The translations under genes and the position numbers were made by a program. Positions 1 through 4,954 of a DNA stretch of 8,530 bases are shown here, in pieces; position 1 is the first letter of the stretch; the number at the start of each line of letters is the position of its first letter. The DNA lies in NCBI GenBank assembly GCA_014871605.1, contig WGSQ01000077.1, positions 1 to 8,530 on the forward strand, read 5' to 3'. The notes under the pieces were generated by a model. That model saw only the letters and a program-made list of their open reading frames with translations, did no database searches and was not told the DNA's origin. Origin of the DNA: Collinsella sp. GTDB lineage: Bacteria; Actinomycetota; Coriobacteriia; Coriobacteriales; Coriobacteriaceae.

Positions 1-291
1 GTGGCCCTGCGCGCTTCGGCCTCTCCCGTGGTCCAAGCGCTCATCCGCGCCTGCGGCAGTCCCCTTGCCTGCACGAGCGCCAACACGCACGGCGCGCCTT
101 CGCCGGCAAGCTTTGCCGCCGTCGAGGGTCGCATCCTGGAGGGGGTCGATGTTGCCGTCGACGCCGGTGAGACCCCGTGTCGCGACGCCTCGACCATCGT
201 GTCGTTCCAGCACGGCGGGCTCCAGATCCTGCGCCAAGGCGCACTTCCCGCATCAGAGATCGAGCGGGTCCTGTCCGACCCGATGCAATAG
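1..291 (+). CDS. Threonylcarbamoyl-AMP synthase (Sua5/YrdC/YwlC family), C-terminal part, 5' end cut by the window
   Basis: The enzyme makes L-threonylcarbamoyladenylate from threonine, bicarbonate and ATP, the first step of the t6A37 modification of ANN-decoding tRNAs; it acts in the cytosol. The visible 96 residues carry the family's C-terminal motifs: PLACTSAN (residues 21-28), then a Gly-x-Pro-Ser-Pro turn, a Val-Asp-x-Ala-Asp-x-Gly-like segment (about 49-56), STIV (64-67, usually STVV) and the closing ILRQGA (76-81). The GTG at position 1 is almost certainly internal: the family is about 200 residues or more, and the N-terminal lysine/arginine-rich nucleotide-binding half is missing because the window begins there. 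glpK starts 13 nt after the TAG, which suggests one transcript. No sign of a separate Sua5 C-terminal domain is seen; the protein ends right after the YrdC core. Family assignment is firm; the paralogue name (tsaC, ywlC or sua5) cannot be decided from this piece. Confidence 0.9.
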   Translation: MALRASASPVVQALIRACGSPLACTSANTHGAPSPASFAAVEGRILEGVDVAVDAGETPCRDASTIVSFQHGGLQILRQGALPASEIERVLSDPMQ

Positions 292-298
292 AAAGGTG
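291..298 (+). promoter_or_regulatory. Ribosome binding site of glpK
   Basis: GAAAGGTG lies 6 nt before the ATG at 305. It supports the upstream start for glpK over the in-frame ATGs at 332 and 371, which have no comparable purine-rich stretch. Confidence 0.6.
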
Positions 299-304
299 TA
301 AGCG

Positions 305-1846
305 ATGTCGTTGAATCTAGGTAGCCTGGGTATGGAAGACGCCTCGTTTAGCTTTGGCGGTTCCTACATCATGGCGCTCGACTGCGGCACTACCTCGGTA
401 CTCGCGACTATCGTCGACGAGTACGGCTGCATCGTCGCCCAGGCGCGTCGTAGCGTCAAAACCAGCTTCCCGCGCCCCGGCTGGGTGGAGCAGGATCCCA
501 CGGAGGTGCTTGCCAGCCAGATCGGCGTGATGATGGAGGTTCAGTTTAAGAGCGGCATCCATTCCGATCGCATCGCCGCCATCGGCATCTCCAACCAGCG
601 CGAGACCACGGTGGTCTGGGACCGCGTGAGCGGCCAGCCCATCTATAACGCCATCGTATGGCAGTGCCGTCGTACCGCGCCGGCGATCGACGCGTTGGTT
701 GAACAGGGTTGCGAGGAGCTGGTGCGCTCCCGCACGGGACTTACGCTTGACCCGTATTTCTCGGCCTCCAAGGTGCAGTGGATTCTCGACAACGTCGACG
801 GCGCACGCGAGAGCGCGGCGGCGGGCGACCTCATGTTTGGCACCATCGACACCTGGCTCATCTACAACCTCACCGGCGGCCAGGTCTTTGCCACCGACTA
901 CACCAATGCCAGCCGCACGGCACTCTTTAATATCCATACGCTCGATTGGGACGACGACCTGCTGGCGCTCTTTGACGTTCCACGTTCCATGATGCCCGAG
1001 GTTCGCTGGAGCTCGGGCGACTACGGCCGCGTCGCGAGCGACATCATGACCAACATGCCGCCCATCATGGGCGTGGCGGGCGACCAGCAGGCATCGCTGT
1101 TCGGCCACTGCTGCTTCTATCCCGGCCAGACCAAAAACACCTATGGCACGGGCTGCTTTATGCTCATGAACACCGGCGACGAGATCGTCGAATCCAAGAA
1201 TGGCCTGGTCTCCACCATCGGTATCGCTGCGGACGGCAAAGTCAGCTATGCGCTCGAGGGCTCTATTTTTGCCGCCGGCTCAACGATGAACTGGCTTCGC
1301 AACAACATGGGCATCATCTCGAGCGTGAGCGAGTCGGCACAACTCGCCGCTTCGATTAGCGACAACGAGGGCTGCTACTTCGTTCCCGCCTTTGCGGGTT
1401 TGGGCGCTCCCTGGTGGGACCCGCATGCCCGCGGTATCGTGTGCGGTCTGACCGGCGCCTCGAGCCGTGCGACCATCGTACGTGCCGCCTGCGAATCCAT
1501 GGCATATCAGAGCTACGACGTGCTGCGCGCCATGGAGCAGGACGTGGGGCTTTCGATCGAGCGCCTGTCTGTCGATGGCGGTGCCTCGCGCAACGAGTTC
1601 ATCATGCAATTCCAGGCCGACCTGCTGGATATCCCCGTGCTGCAATGCGAGACGGTGGAGACCACGGCAATCGGTGCCGCGTACTTGGCGGGTCTTGCCG
1701 TCGGCTATTGGGAAGACCTGGAGGAGCTGGAGCAAAATGCCCAGATCGTTAGGACCTTCCTTCCCCACATGTCCGCCGAGCGCCGCGAGCAAAACCTTGC
1801 GGGCTGGCGTGATGCAGTCAGGCGCTCGCTCAGCACCGCACAGTAG
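305..1846 (+). CDS. glpK: Glycerol kinase
   Basis: GlpK phosphorylates glycerol with ATP to sn-glycerol 3-phosphate, trapping glycerol in the cytosol for glycolysis and lipid synthesis. It is an FGGY-family kinase of 513 residues (Escherichia coli GlpK is 502), with similarity along its whole length. Visible motifs are the N-terminal phosphate loop DCGTTS (26-31), the glycerol-binding Arg99-Glu100 in NQRETT, the first FGGY signature around YNAIVWQCRRTA (114-125), Tyr151 in DPYF, Asp260-Gln261 in GDQQ, Thr282 in NTYGTGCF, and the second signature starting at Gly425. Two oddities: the usual DQGTTSSR loop reads DCGTTSVL, so Gln becomes Cys and the ADP-contacting Arg becomes Leu; and the N-terminus has about 15 extra residues before the first strand. 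The Gly/Arg loop that binds fructose 1,6-bisphosphate in E. coli is not recognisable (around 244-254), and that segment has no His of the kind phosphorylated by HPr in enterococcal GlpK. Regulation therefore probably differs from both. No glpF or glpD is in view. Confidence 0.95.
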   Translation: MSLNLGSLGMEDASFSFGGSYIMALDCGTTSVLATIVDEYGCIVAQARRSVKTSFPRPGWVEQDPTEVLASQIGVMMEVQFKSGIHSDRIAAIGISNQRETTVVWDRVSGQPIYNAIVWQCRRTAPAIDALVEQGCEELVRSRTGLTLDPYFSASKVQWILDNVDGARESAAAGDLMFGTIDTWLIYNLTGGQVFATDYTNASRTALFNIHTLDWDDDLLALFDVPRSMMPEVRWSSGDYGRVASDIMTNMPPIMGVAGDQQASLFGHCCFYPGQTKNTYGTGCFMLMNTGDEIVESKNGLVSTIGIAADGKVSYALEGSIFAAGSTMNWLRNNMGIISSVSESAQLAASISDNEGCYFVPAFAGLGAPWWDPHARGIVCGLTGASSRATIVRAACESMAYQSYDVLRAMEQDVGLSIERLSVDGGASRNEFIMQFQADLLDIPVLQCETVETTAIGAAYLAGLAVGYWEDLEELEQNAQIVRTFLPHMSAERREQNLAGWRDAVRRSLSTAQ

Positions 1847-1892
1847 GGCTGCGATGGGCTGCTCGATACAACAAACCGCTAAACTAATGCAT

Positions 1893-1921
1893 GGCGTGCG
1901 GCGGCAACATTGCTGCACGCC
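1893..1921 (+). promoter_or_regulatory. RNA hairpin in the upp leader
   Basis: GGCGTGC (1893-1899) pairs perfectly with GCACGCC (1915-1921). In RNA the stem can extend inward by five pairs counting G-U wobbles, leaving a CAACA loop. The right arm shares three bases with the next hairpin (1919-1934), so the two compete partially. No U-run follows directly. It may be the glpK terminator, an attenuator piece of upp, or both. Confidence 0.45.
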
Positions 1922-1950
1922 TTGTCAGCAAGGCCGTTTTGCGGCCGCAA
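1919..1950 (+). promoter_or_regulatory. Overlapping inverted repeats in front of upp (attenuator-like)
   Basis: Three structures overlap here. GCCTTG (1919-1924) pairs with CAAGGC (1929-1934) around a TCAG loop, followed shortly by TTTT (1937-1940). GGCCG (1932-1936) pairs with CGGCC (1942-1946). TTGCGGCCGCAA (1939-1950) is a perfect 12-bp palindrome. They cannot all form together, a pattern like transcription attenuation, and they end one base before the upp ribosome binding site. The regulatory role is inference; I see no clear PyrR-binding loop. Confidence 0.35.
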
Positions 1951-1951
1951 C

Positions 1952-1959
1952 GAAAGGGG
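1952..1959 (+). promoter_or_regulatory. Ribosome binding site of upp
   Basis: GAAAGGGG lies 10 nt before the ATG at 1970. It decides the upp start: the frame is open upstream to a TTG at 1910, but that codon sits inside a hairpin and lacks a Shine-Dalgarno. Confidence 0.6.
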
Positions 1960-1969
1960 CAATCAATCC

Positions 1970-2617
1970 ATGACCGTCACCTACGATGCGTCCCGTGTGA
2001 CGCTTGTCGACCACCCGCTCGTCCAGCACAAGCTGTCGATCCTGCGCGACAAAAACACCGGCACCAACCAGTTCCGCCAGCTCGTGCGCGAACTCGCGCT
2101 TTTTGACGGCTACGAGGCCATGCGCGACCTGCCCATGGAAGACGTCGAGGTCGAGACTCCCATCACCACCGCCATGTTTAAGCAGCTTGCCGGCAAGAAG
2201 CTCGCCATTGTTCCCATCCTGCGTGCGGGCCTCGGCATGGTCGACGGCATCCTCGACCTGGTGCCCTCCGCTCGCGTGGGCCACATCGGCATGGAGCGCG
2301 ACGAGGTCACCCACGAGCCGCACGAGTATTACTGCAAGATGCCCAAGGATATCGACCAGCGCATCTGCCTGGTCGTCGACCCCATGCTCGCCACGGGCGG
2401 TTCGGCCGAGATGGCCATTAGCTACCTGCGCGAGCGCGGTGTCAAGGACATCCGCATGCTGTGCATCGTCGCGGCCCCCGAGGGCCTCAAGTCGCTGACT
2501 GAGAAGGATCCTGATGTGCATATCTATACCTGCGCCATCGACGACCATCTCAACGAGGCGGCCTACATCGTTCCCGGCCTGGGCGACGCCGGTGACCGCA
2601 TCTACGGCACGCTCTAG
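1970..2617 (+). CDS. upp: Uracil phosphoribosyltransferase
   Basis: Upp converts uracil and PRPP to UMP and pyrophosphate, the cytosolic pyrimidine salvage step. The 215-residue product matches the usual length (about 208-210 plus a few N-terminal residues). Visible features are the conserved N-terminus V-x-x-V-D-H-P-L-V-Q-H-K-L, the P-I-x-R-A-G-L-G-M segment involved in phosphate binding (about 83-91), the family's Tyr-Tyr-Cys-Lys-x-Pro-like stretch in the middle, the PRPP-binding loop VVDPMLATGGSA (135-146), and the uracil-binding tail ending GDAGDRIYGT. No key residue appears to be missing. The ATG at 1970 is chosen because of GAAAGGGG upstream and because homologues begin at about this point. 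The gene is separated from glpK by 123 nt of structured leader and is followed by a strong hairpin, so it may be its own transcription unit. Placement just before the atp operon resembles the upp-atp linkage in Bacillota. Confidence 0.96.
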   Translation: MTVTYDASRVTLVDHPLVQHKLSILRDKNTGTNQFRQLVRELALFDGYEAMRDLPMEDVEVETPITTAMFKQLAGKKLAIVPILRAGLGMVDGILDLVPSARVGHIGMERDEVTHEPHEYYCKMPKDIDQRICLVVDPMLATGGSAEMAISYLRERGVKDIRMLCIVAAPEGLKSLTEKDPDVHIYTCAIDDHLNEAAYIVPGLGDAGDRIYGTL

Positions 2618-2659
2618 TCGCTGGGCTAAGACGGCCGCGGCTGCAAATACGAAGAAACG

Positions 2660-2694
2660 GTGCGCGCGGATGAACAAAAGGCGACCGCGCGCAC
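2660..2694 (+). terminator. Probable transcription terminator after upp
   Basis: GTGCGCGCGG (2660-2669) and CCGCGCGCAC (2685-2694) form a perfect 10-bp, nearly all G/C stem with a 15-nt loop, 42 nt after the upp stop. There is no downstream U-tract, so an intrinsic terminator of the U-poor type often proposed in high-GC actinobacteria, or an mRNA-stabilising 3' hairpin, are both possible. Confidence 0.55.
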
Positions 2695-2702
2695 TCCTGT
2701 TA

Positions 2703-2746
2703 ACGGACGTTTTGCCCTGCAGGGTTCGAGAAAAACGTATTACCGT
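2703..2746 (+). repeat. Nested inverted repeats in the upp-atp gap
   Basis: ACGTTTT (2707-2713) pairs with AAAACGT (2732-2738). The stem can continue as ACGG (2703-2706) with CCGT (2743-2746) if four bases bulge out. The loop itself contains the perfect palindrome CCCTGCAGGG (2715-2724). The function is unknown. It could be a second terminator-like structure, a protein-binding site upstream of the atp promoter, or a leader RNA if transcription starts further upstream. Confidence 0.4.
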
Positions 2747-2792
2747 ACCTGCGGCATAAAGAAGGTCTTAAGAAAACGAACAGGTGCGTATT

Positions 2793-2811
2793 AACCGATG
2801 CTTTTTCGGTT
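2793..2811 (+). repeat. Inverted repeat overlapping the -35 region of the atp promoter
   Basis: AACCGA (2793-2798) and TCGGTT (2806-2811) are separated by a T-rich 7-nt spacer. The right arm runs into the candidate -35 element at 2810-2815, so an operator role is possible; a weak terminator is the alternative. Confidence 0.3.
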
Positions 2812-2837
2812 GTACTTTAGCGATTGGCTCGTACAAT
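2810..2837 (+). promoter_or_regulatory. Candidate sigma-70 promoter of the atp operon
   Basis: A -10 hexamer TACAAT (2832-2837, five of six matches to consensus) follows a weak -35 TTGTAC (2810-2815) with a 16-nt spacer. Transcription would start near 2844, giving a leader of about 55 nt before the first gene. The -10 is flanked by ATTGG (2823-2827) and CCAAT (2843-2847), an inverted repeat. It is the best promoter match in the 281-nt gap, but it is a match by eye only. Confidence 0.45.
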
Positions 2838-2898
2838 AGTCACCAATGTTTGGCGGGAACTGTTCTGTGAAGCGTTAAAAAGGAAAGTGAGGACGCCA

Positions 2899-3210
2899 GT
2901 GTTTCAGATAGCCGATCTGCTCGCTATCGTTGCAGGCGCCATCGCGGGCGCAATTGCCTTCCTTCCCTTTGTCTTTACGCTCAAGCCGGTTCTTGACGAT
3001 AAACAGAATGCGGACATGCTCAAGGGTATGGTGAGTCTGGCGGTCTCGGCAATCGCCCTGCTCGTCTTTACCTTGGTTGTGTTTGTGTTGTTCGGAGAGG
3101 CATTTCGCATGTTCCTCCTGGGCGAGGCGATCGGCTTCGTGGCCTTTATGGCCGCCTGCGCGGTTCGCGTCGCCAAGGCGCTGCGAGATCCTCATGAGGT
3201 CGAAAGGTAA
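2899..3210 (+). CDS. Small integral membrane protein in the atpI position (AtpI-like, not clearly recognised)
   Basis: This 103-residue hydrophobic protein has three likely membrane segments (about residues 5-28, 42-66 and 70-92) and a charged C-terminal tail (RVAKALRDPHEVER). The position directly before atpB is where many bacteria carry atpI/uncI, whose product aids c-ring assembly or Mg/Ca handling. AtpI proteins usually have four segments, and I see no diagnostic motif, so identity rests mainly on context. The GTG at 2899 is chosen because GAGG lies 6 nt upstream. The in-frame GTG at 2887 has its purine-rich stretch only 2 nt away. The TTG at 2824 lies inside the candidate promoter, so it cannot be translated from that transcript. 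The stop is 3 nt before the atpB start, showing tight operon coupling. Confidence 0.75.
   Translation: MFQIADLLAIVAGAIAGAIAFLPFVFTLKPVLDDKQNADMLKGMVSLAVSAIALLVFTLVVFVLFGEAFRMFLLGEAIGFVAFMAACAVRVAKALRDPHEVER
3202..3207 (+). promoter_or_regulatory. Ribosome binding site of atpB inside the end of the preceding gene
   Basis: GAAAGG lies 6 nt before the GTG at 3214 and overlaps the last codons of the upstream small membrane gene, pointing to translational coupling. It supports GTG as the start. Confidence 0.55.
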
Positions 3211-3213
3211 GTC

Positions 3214-4017
3214 GTGGAAATTTTTGAAAAGCTGCCTGATGAGATTAATCATCTGGTCAGCGAGTTCAGCTCCACCCCTGTCGTGGGCGATCTGAGCTGC
3301 GGCATCACGCAGTACTCGTTTTGGCTGATCGTCTCCACGATCGTGCTCCTGATCGTCCTGGCCGTGTTCAAGAAGAAGCAGACCCTGGTTCCCAAGGGCT
3401 TCTTCGTCAACGGTTTCGAGTACATCATCGAGTACGTCGAGAACGATATCGGCAAGGGCGTCGTGGGTGAGAACTGGAAGAAGCACTTCCCGTTCCTGTG
3501 CTCGCTTTTCCTGTTCATCCTGATCAATAACATGATCGGCCTGATCCCGGGAATGAAGCCCGGCACCGGTGCAATCGGCTCCACCGCCGCGCTCGCCATC
3601 TTCGCCTTCGTGTACTTCATCTACTACGGATGCAAGGCTCACGGCGTGATCGGCTACATCAAGAGTCTCGCCCCGCAGGGCGTGAGCTTCCCGATGAACG
3701 TGCTCGTGTGGGTCGTCGAGCTCTTCTCGACCTTCCTGCGCCTCATCACGCTTGCCGTCCGTCTGTTCTGCAACATGTTCGCAGGACACGTGGTCATGGG
3801 CTCGTTCGCCATCATGGCGAGCATGTTCATGCAGCCGCTGCTTCAGCAGGTTTCCGCGGCCCACGCCGTCGGCGCCCTGCCTTCGCTGGCCTGGCTTGCC
3901 ATCCTCATCCTGATCTATGCGATCGAGCTTGTGGTCGGCACCATCCAGGCTTACGTCTTCACGGTCCTTACCGCCGTGTATGTCTCCGAGGCAGAGGAGG
4001 TCGCGGAGGAGGAGTAG
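3214..4017 (+). CDS. atpB: F-type ATP synthase subunit a
   Basis: Subunit a is the Fo stator in the cytoplasmic membrane; it forms the two half-channels that pass protons to the c-ring. The 267-residue product is normal in length and has several strongly hydrophobic segments (about 34-52, 92-112, 120-140, 160-182, 190-210 and 224-256). The essential Arg is Arg183 in LAVRLFCNMFAGH, equivalent to E. coli Arg210; a Cys follows Phe where Gly or Ala is common. The residue pair matching E. coli Glu219/His245 is swapped here to His192/Glu238, a known covarying alternative. Gln245 in GTIQAY matches the conserved Gln252. The C-terminus is a short acidic tail (SEAEEVAEEE). It starts with GTG 3 nt after the small membrane gene and is followed by a 124-nt gap before atpE. 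Confidence 0.97.
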   Translation: MEIFEKLPDEINHLVSEFSSTPVVGDLSCGITQYSFWLIVSTIVLLIVLAVFKKKQTLVPKGFFVNGFEYIIEYVENDIGKGVVGENWKKHFPFLCSLFLFILINNMIGLIPGMKPGTGAIGSTAALAIFAFVYFIYYGCKAHGVIGYIKSLAPQGVSFPMNVLVWVVELFSTFLRLITLAVRLFCNMFAGHVVMGSFAIMASMFMQPLLQQVSAAHAVGALPSLAWLAILILIYAIELVVGTIQAYVFTVLTAVYVSEAEEVAEEE

Positions 4018-4029
4018 TCTTCCGTTCGC

Positions 4030-4125
4030 GCCTTAAAGGTAAGGCAATTCGTTAAACCGCCGGTGCCCGTACCCATGGAGCCCGGCAGTTATAAAAAGGT
4101 TATCCTGCGTGAAATAAGACACGCA
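4030..4125 (+). promoter_or_regulatory. Structured spacer between atpB and atpE with three inverted repeats
   Basis: The largest gap inside the operon (4018-4141) holds three inverted repeats in series. GCCTTA (4030-4035) pairs with TAAGGC (4040-4045). GCCGG (4059-4063) pairs with CCGGC (4082-4086). TGCGTG (4106-4111) pairs with CACGCA (4120-4125) around an A-rich 8-nt loop. The last ends 5 nt before the Shine-Dalgarno. Such structure could control mRNA processing, stability or translation so that subunit c is made in excess, as the c-ring requires. A TATAAA at 4090-4095 has no matching -35, so an internal promoter is less likely. Confidence 0.4.
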
Positions 4126-4130
4126 CGACA

Positions 4131-4137
4131 AAGGAGG
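4131..4137 (+). promoter_or_regulatory. Strong ribosome binding site of atpE
   Basis: AAGGAGG lies 4 nt before the GTG at 4142 and is one of the best Shine-Dalgarno matches in the window. It fixes the start of this unusually short gene and fits a need for high translation of subunit c. Confidence 0.7.
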
Positions 4138-4141
4138 AATC

Positions 4142-4336
4142 GTGGGAGTTATCGGTTACGGTCTCGGTGTTATCGGCGCTGGTCTTGCTATCGGCCTGTC
4201 TGCTCTGGGTGCTACGGGTGCTATGGCCCGTCAGCCTGAGGTCCAGGGCCGCGTGTTCACCGTCTTCATCATGGGCTCCGCCTTCGGCGAGGCTCTGGCT
4301 CTGATCGGCTTCGTTGTCGCGCTGATCGTTAAATAG
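4142..4336 (+). CDS. atpE: F-type ATP synthase subunit c
   Basis: Subunit c is the membrane hairpin that oligomerises into the rotor ring and carries the ion. The product is only 64 residues, shorter than the usual 70-80 or so; the shortening is at the N-terminus, where helix 1 starts almost at once (MGVIGYGLGVIGAG). The conserved polar loop ARQPE (29-33) and the helix 2 carboxylate Glu50 in SAFGEALALIGF are present. The residue after Glu50 is Ala rather than Ser/Thr, and the helix 1 position that holds Gln in sodium-type rings is Ile17, so this is read as a proton-type ring. GTG start with an excellent Shine-Dalgarno. Alanine codons are mostly GCT (7 of 10), unlike the GCC preference of neighbouring genes, which may reflect selection for high expression. 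atpF begins 15 nt downstream. Confidence 0.97.
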   Translation: MGVIGYGLGVIGAGLAIGLSALGATGAMARQPEVQGRVFTVFIMGSAFGEALALIGFVVALIVK

Positions 4337-4351
4337 CACGGAGCGTCAAGT

Positions 4352-4954
4352 ATGAATCTTTCATCCCAGAAGAGCGCGATCGCACTCTCCGCGTCCGCGG
4401 CCGCGCTGCTCATGCCGGTTTCCGCGTTCGCTGAGGACGGCGCTGCCGGTGCGGACATCCTCATCCCTAAGATGGCGGAGTTCATCCCGGCGCTTATCGC
4501 CTTCCTGATTATCTGGATCGTGCTGGCCAAGGTCGCCCTGCCGGGCATCATGAAAACCATGGAGGAGCGCGGCAAGAAGATCGAGGAGAGCCTCGACGAG
4601 GCCGAGAAGACCAAGCAGGAGGCCATCGCCAAGCGCGCTGAGTCCGACTCGATCGTCACCGACGCCCGTCGTCAGGCTGCCGACATTGTTCTCGAGGCCC
4701 GTAAGGACGCCGAGTCCGAGCGCGCCCGCATTATCGAGGCTGCTCACAAGGAGGCCGAGGAGATCATCGCCAAGGCTCATACGACCGTCGAGGACGAGCG
4801 CAAGTCCATCTACGCCGGTGCCGCGAGCTCCATCGCCGACCTGTCCGTTGCCGTCGCCACCAAGATCGTGGGCGAGGCACTCGAGGACGATGCCGAGCAG
4901 AAGAAGCTCATCGAGCGCTACATCCAGGAAGCAGGTAGCCTGAATGCCGACTAG
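4352..4954 (+). CDS. atpF: F-type ATP synthase subunit b with an N-terminal signal-peptide-like extension
   Basis: Subunit b is the peripheral stalk that anchors F1 to Fo. The 200-residue product is longer than E. coli b (156). Residues 1-27 look like a Sec signal peptide: a short polar start with Lys7, a hydrophobic Ala/Leu stretch (about 9-22), and VSAFA before Glu28, a good signal peptidase I site after Ala27. A linker rich in Ala/Gly/Asp follows (28-36), then the normal membrane helix (about 42-63) and a long, highly charged coiled coil rich in Glu, Ala, Lys and Arg (about 68-165). There is no Cys anywhere, so it is not a lipoprotein. GGAG (4340-4343) lies 8 nt before the ATG. The end overlaps atpH by 11 nt. 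Identity is firm from order, the helix-plus-coil design and the GIMKTMEERGKKIEESLDEA segment; cleavage is a prediction. Confidence 0.94.
   Translation: MNLSSQKSAIALSASAAALLMPVSAFAEDGAAGADILIPKMAEFIPALIAFLIIWIVLAKVALPGIMKTMEERGKKIEESLDEAEKTKQEAIAKRAESDSIVTDARRQAADIVLEARKDAESERARIIEAAHKEAEEIIAKAHTTVEDERKSIYAGAASSIADLSVAVATKIVGEALEDDAEQKKLIERYIQEAGSLNAD

Noticed and set aside
317..1108. 263-codon open frame on the - strand within glpK
   Set aside because: Shadow of the glpK frame, with an Arg/His/Ala-rich composition and no motif.
1910..1969. Upstream TTG start for upp, adding 20 residues
   Set aside because: The codon lies inside the leader hairpin, has no Shine-Dalgarno, and homologues start near the ATG at 1970, which has GAAAGGGG.
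1925..2677. 250-codon open frame on the - strand across upp
   Set aside because: Antisense shadow of upp; it also reads through the terminator-like hairpin, and nothing in it resembles a protein family.
2514..2759. Short + strand frame across the end of upp and the downstream gap
   Set aside because: Most of it is out of frame over upp, and the rest covers the terminator hairpin; Arg/Ser/Thr-rich with no start signal.
2824..2898. Upstream TTG start for the small membrane protein
   Set aside because: It lies within the candidate promoter, upstream of the expected transcript start, and the added residues are polar and unlike the membrane protein that follows.
2875..3864. 329-codon open frame on the - strand across the small membrane gene and atpB
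   Set aside because: His/Asp/Glu-rich translation typical of the antisense of a membrane protein gene; no Shine-Dalgarno or family resemblance, and it spans the junction of two real genes.
4090..4095. TATAAA as the -10 of an internal promoter for atpE
   Set aside because: No plausible -35 lies at the right distance (the bases there are GC-rich), and the motif alone is not enough.
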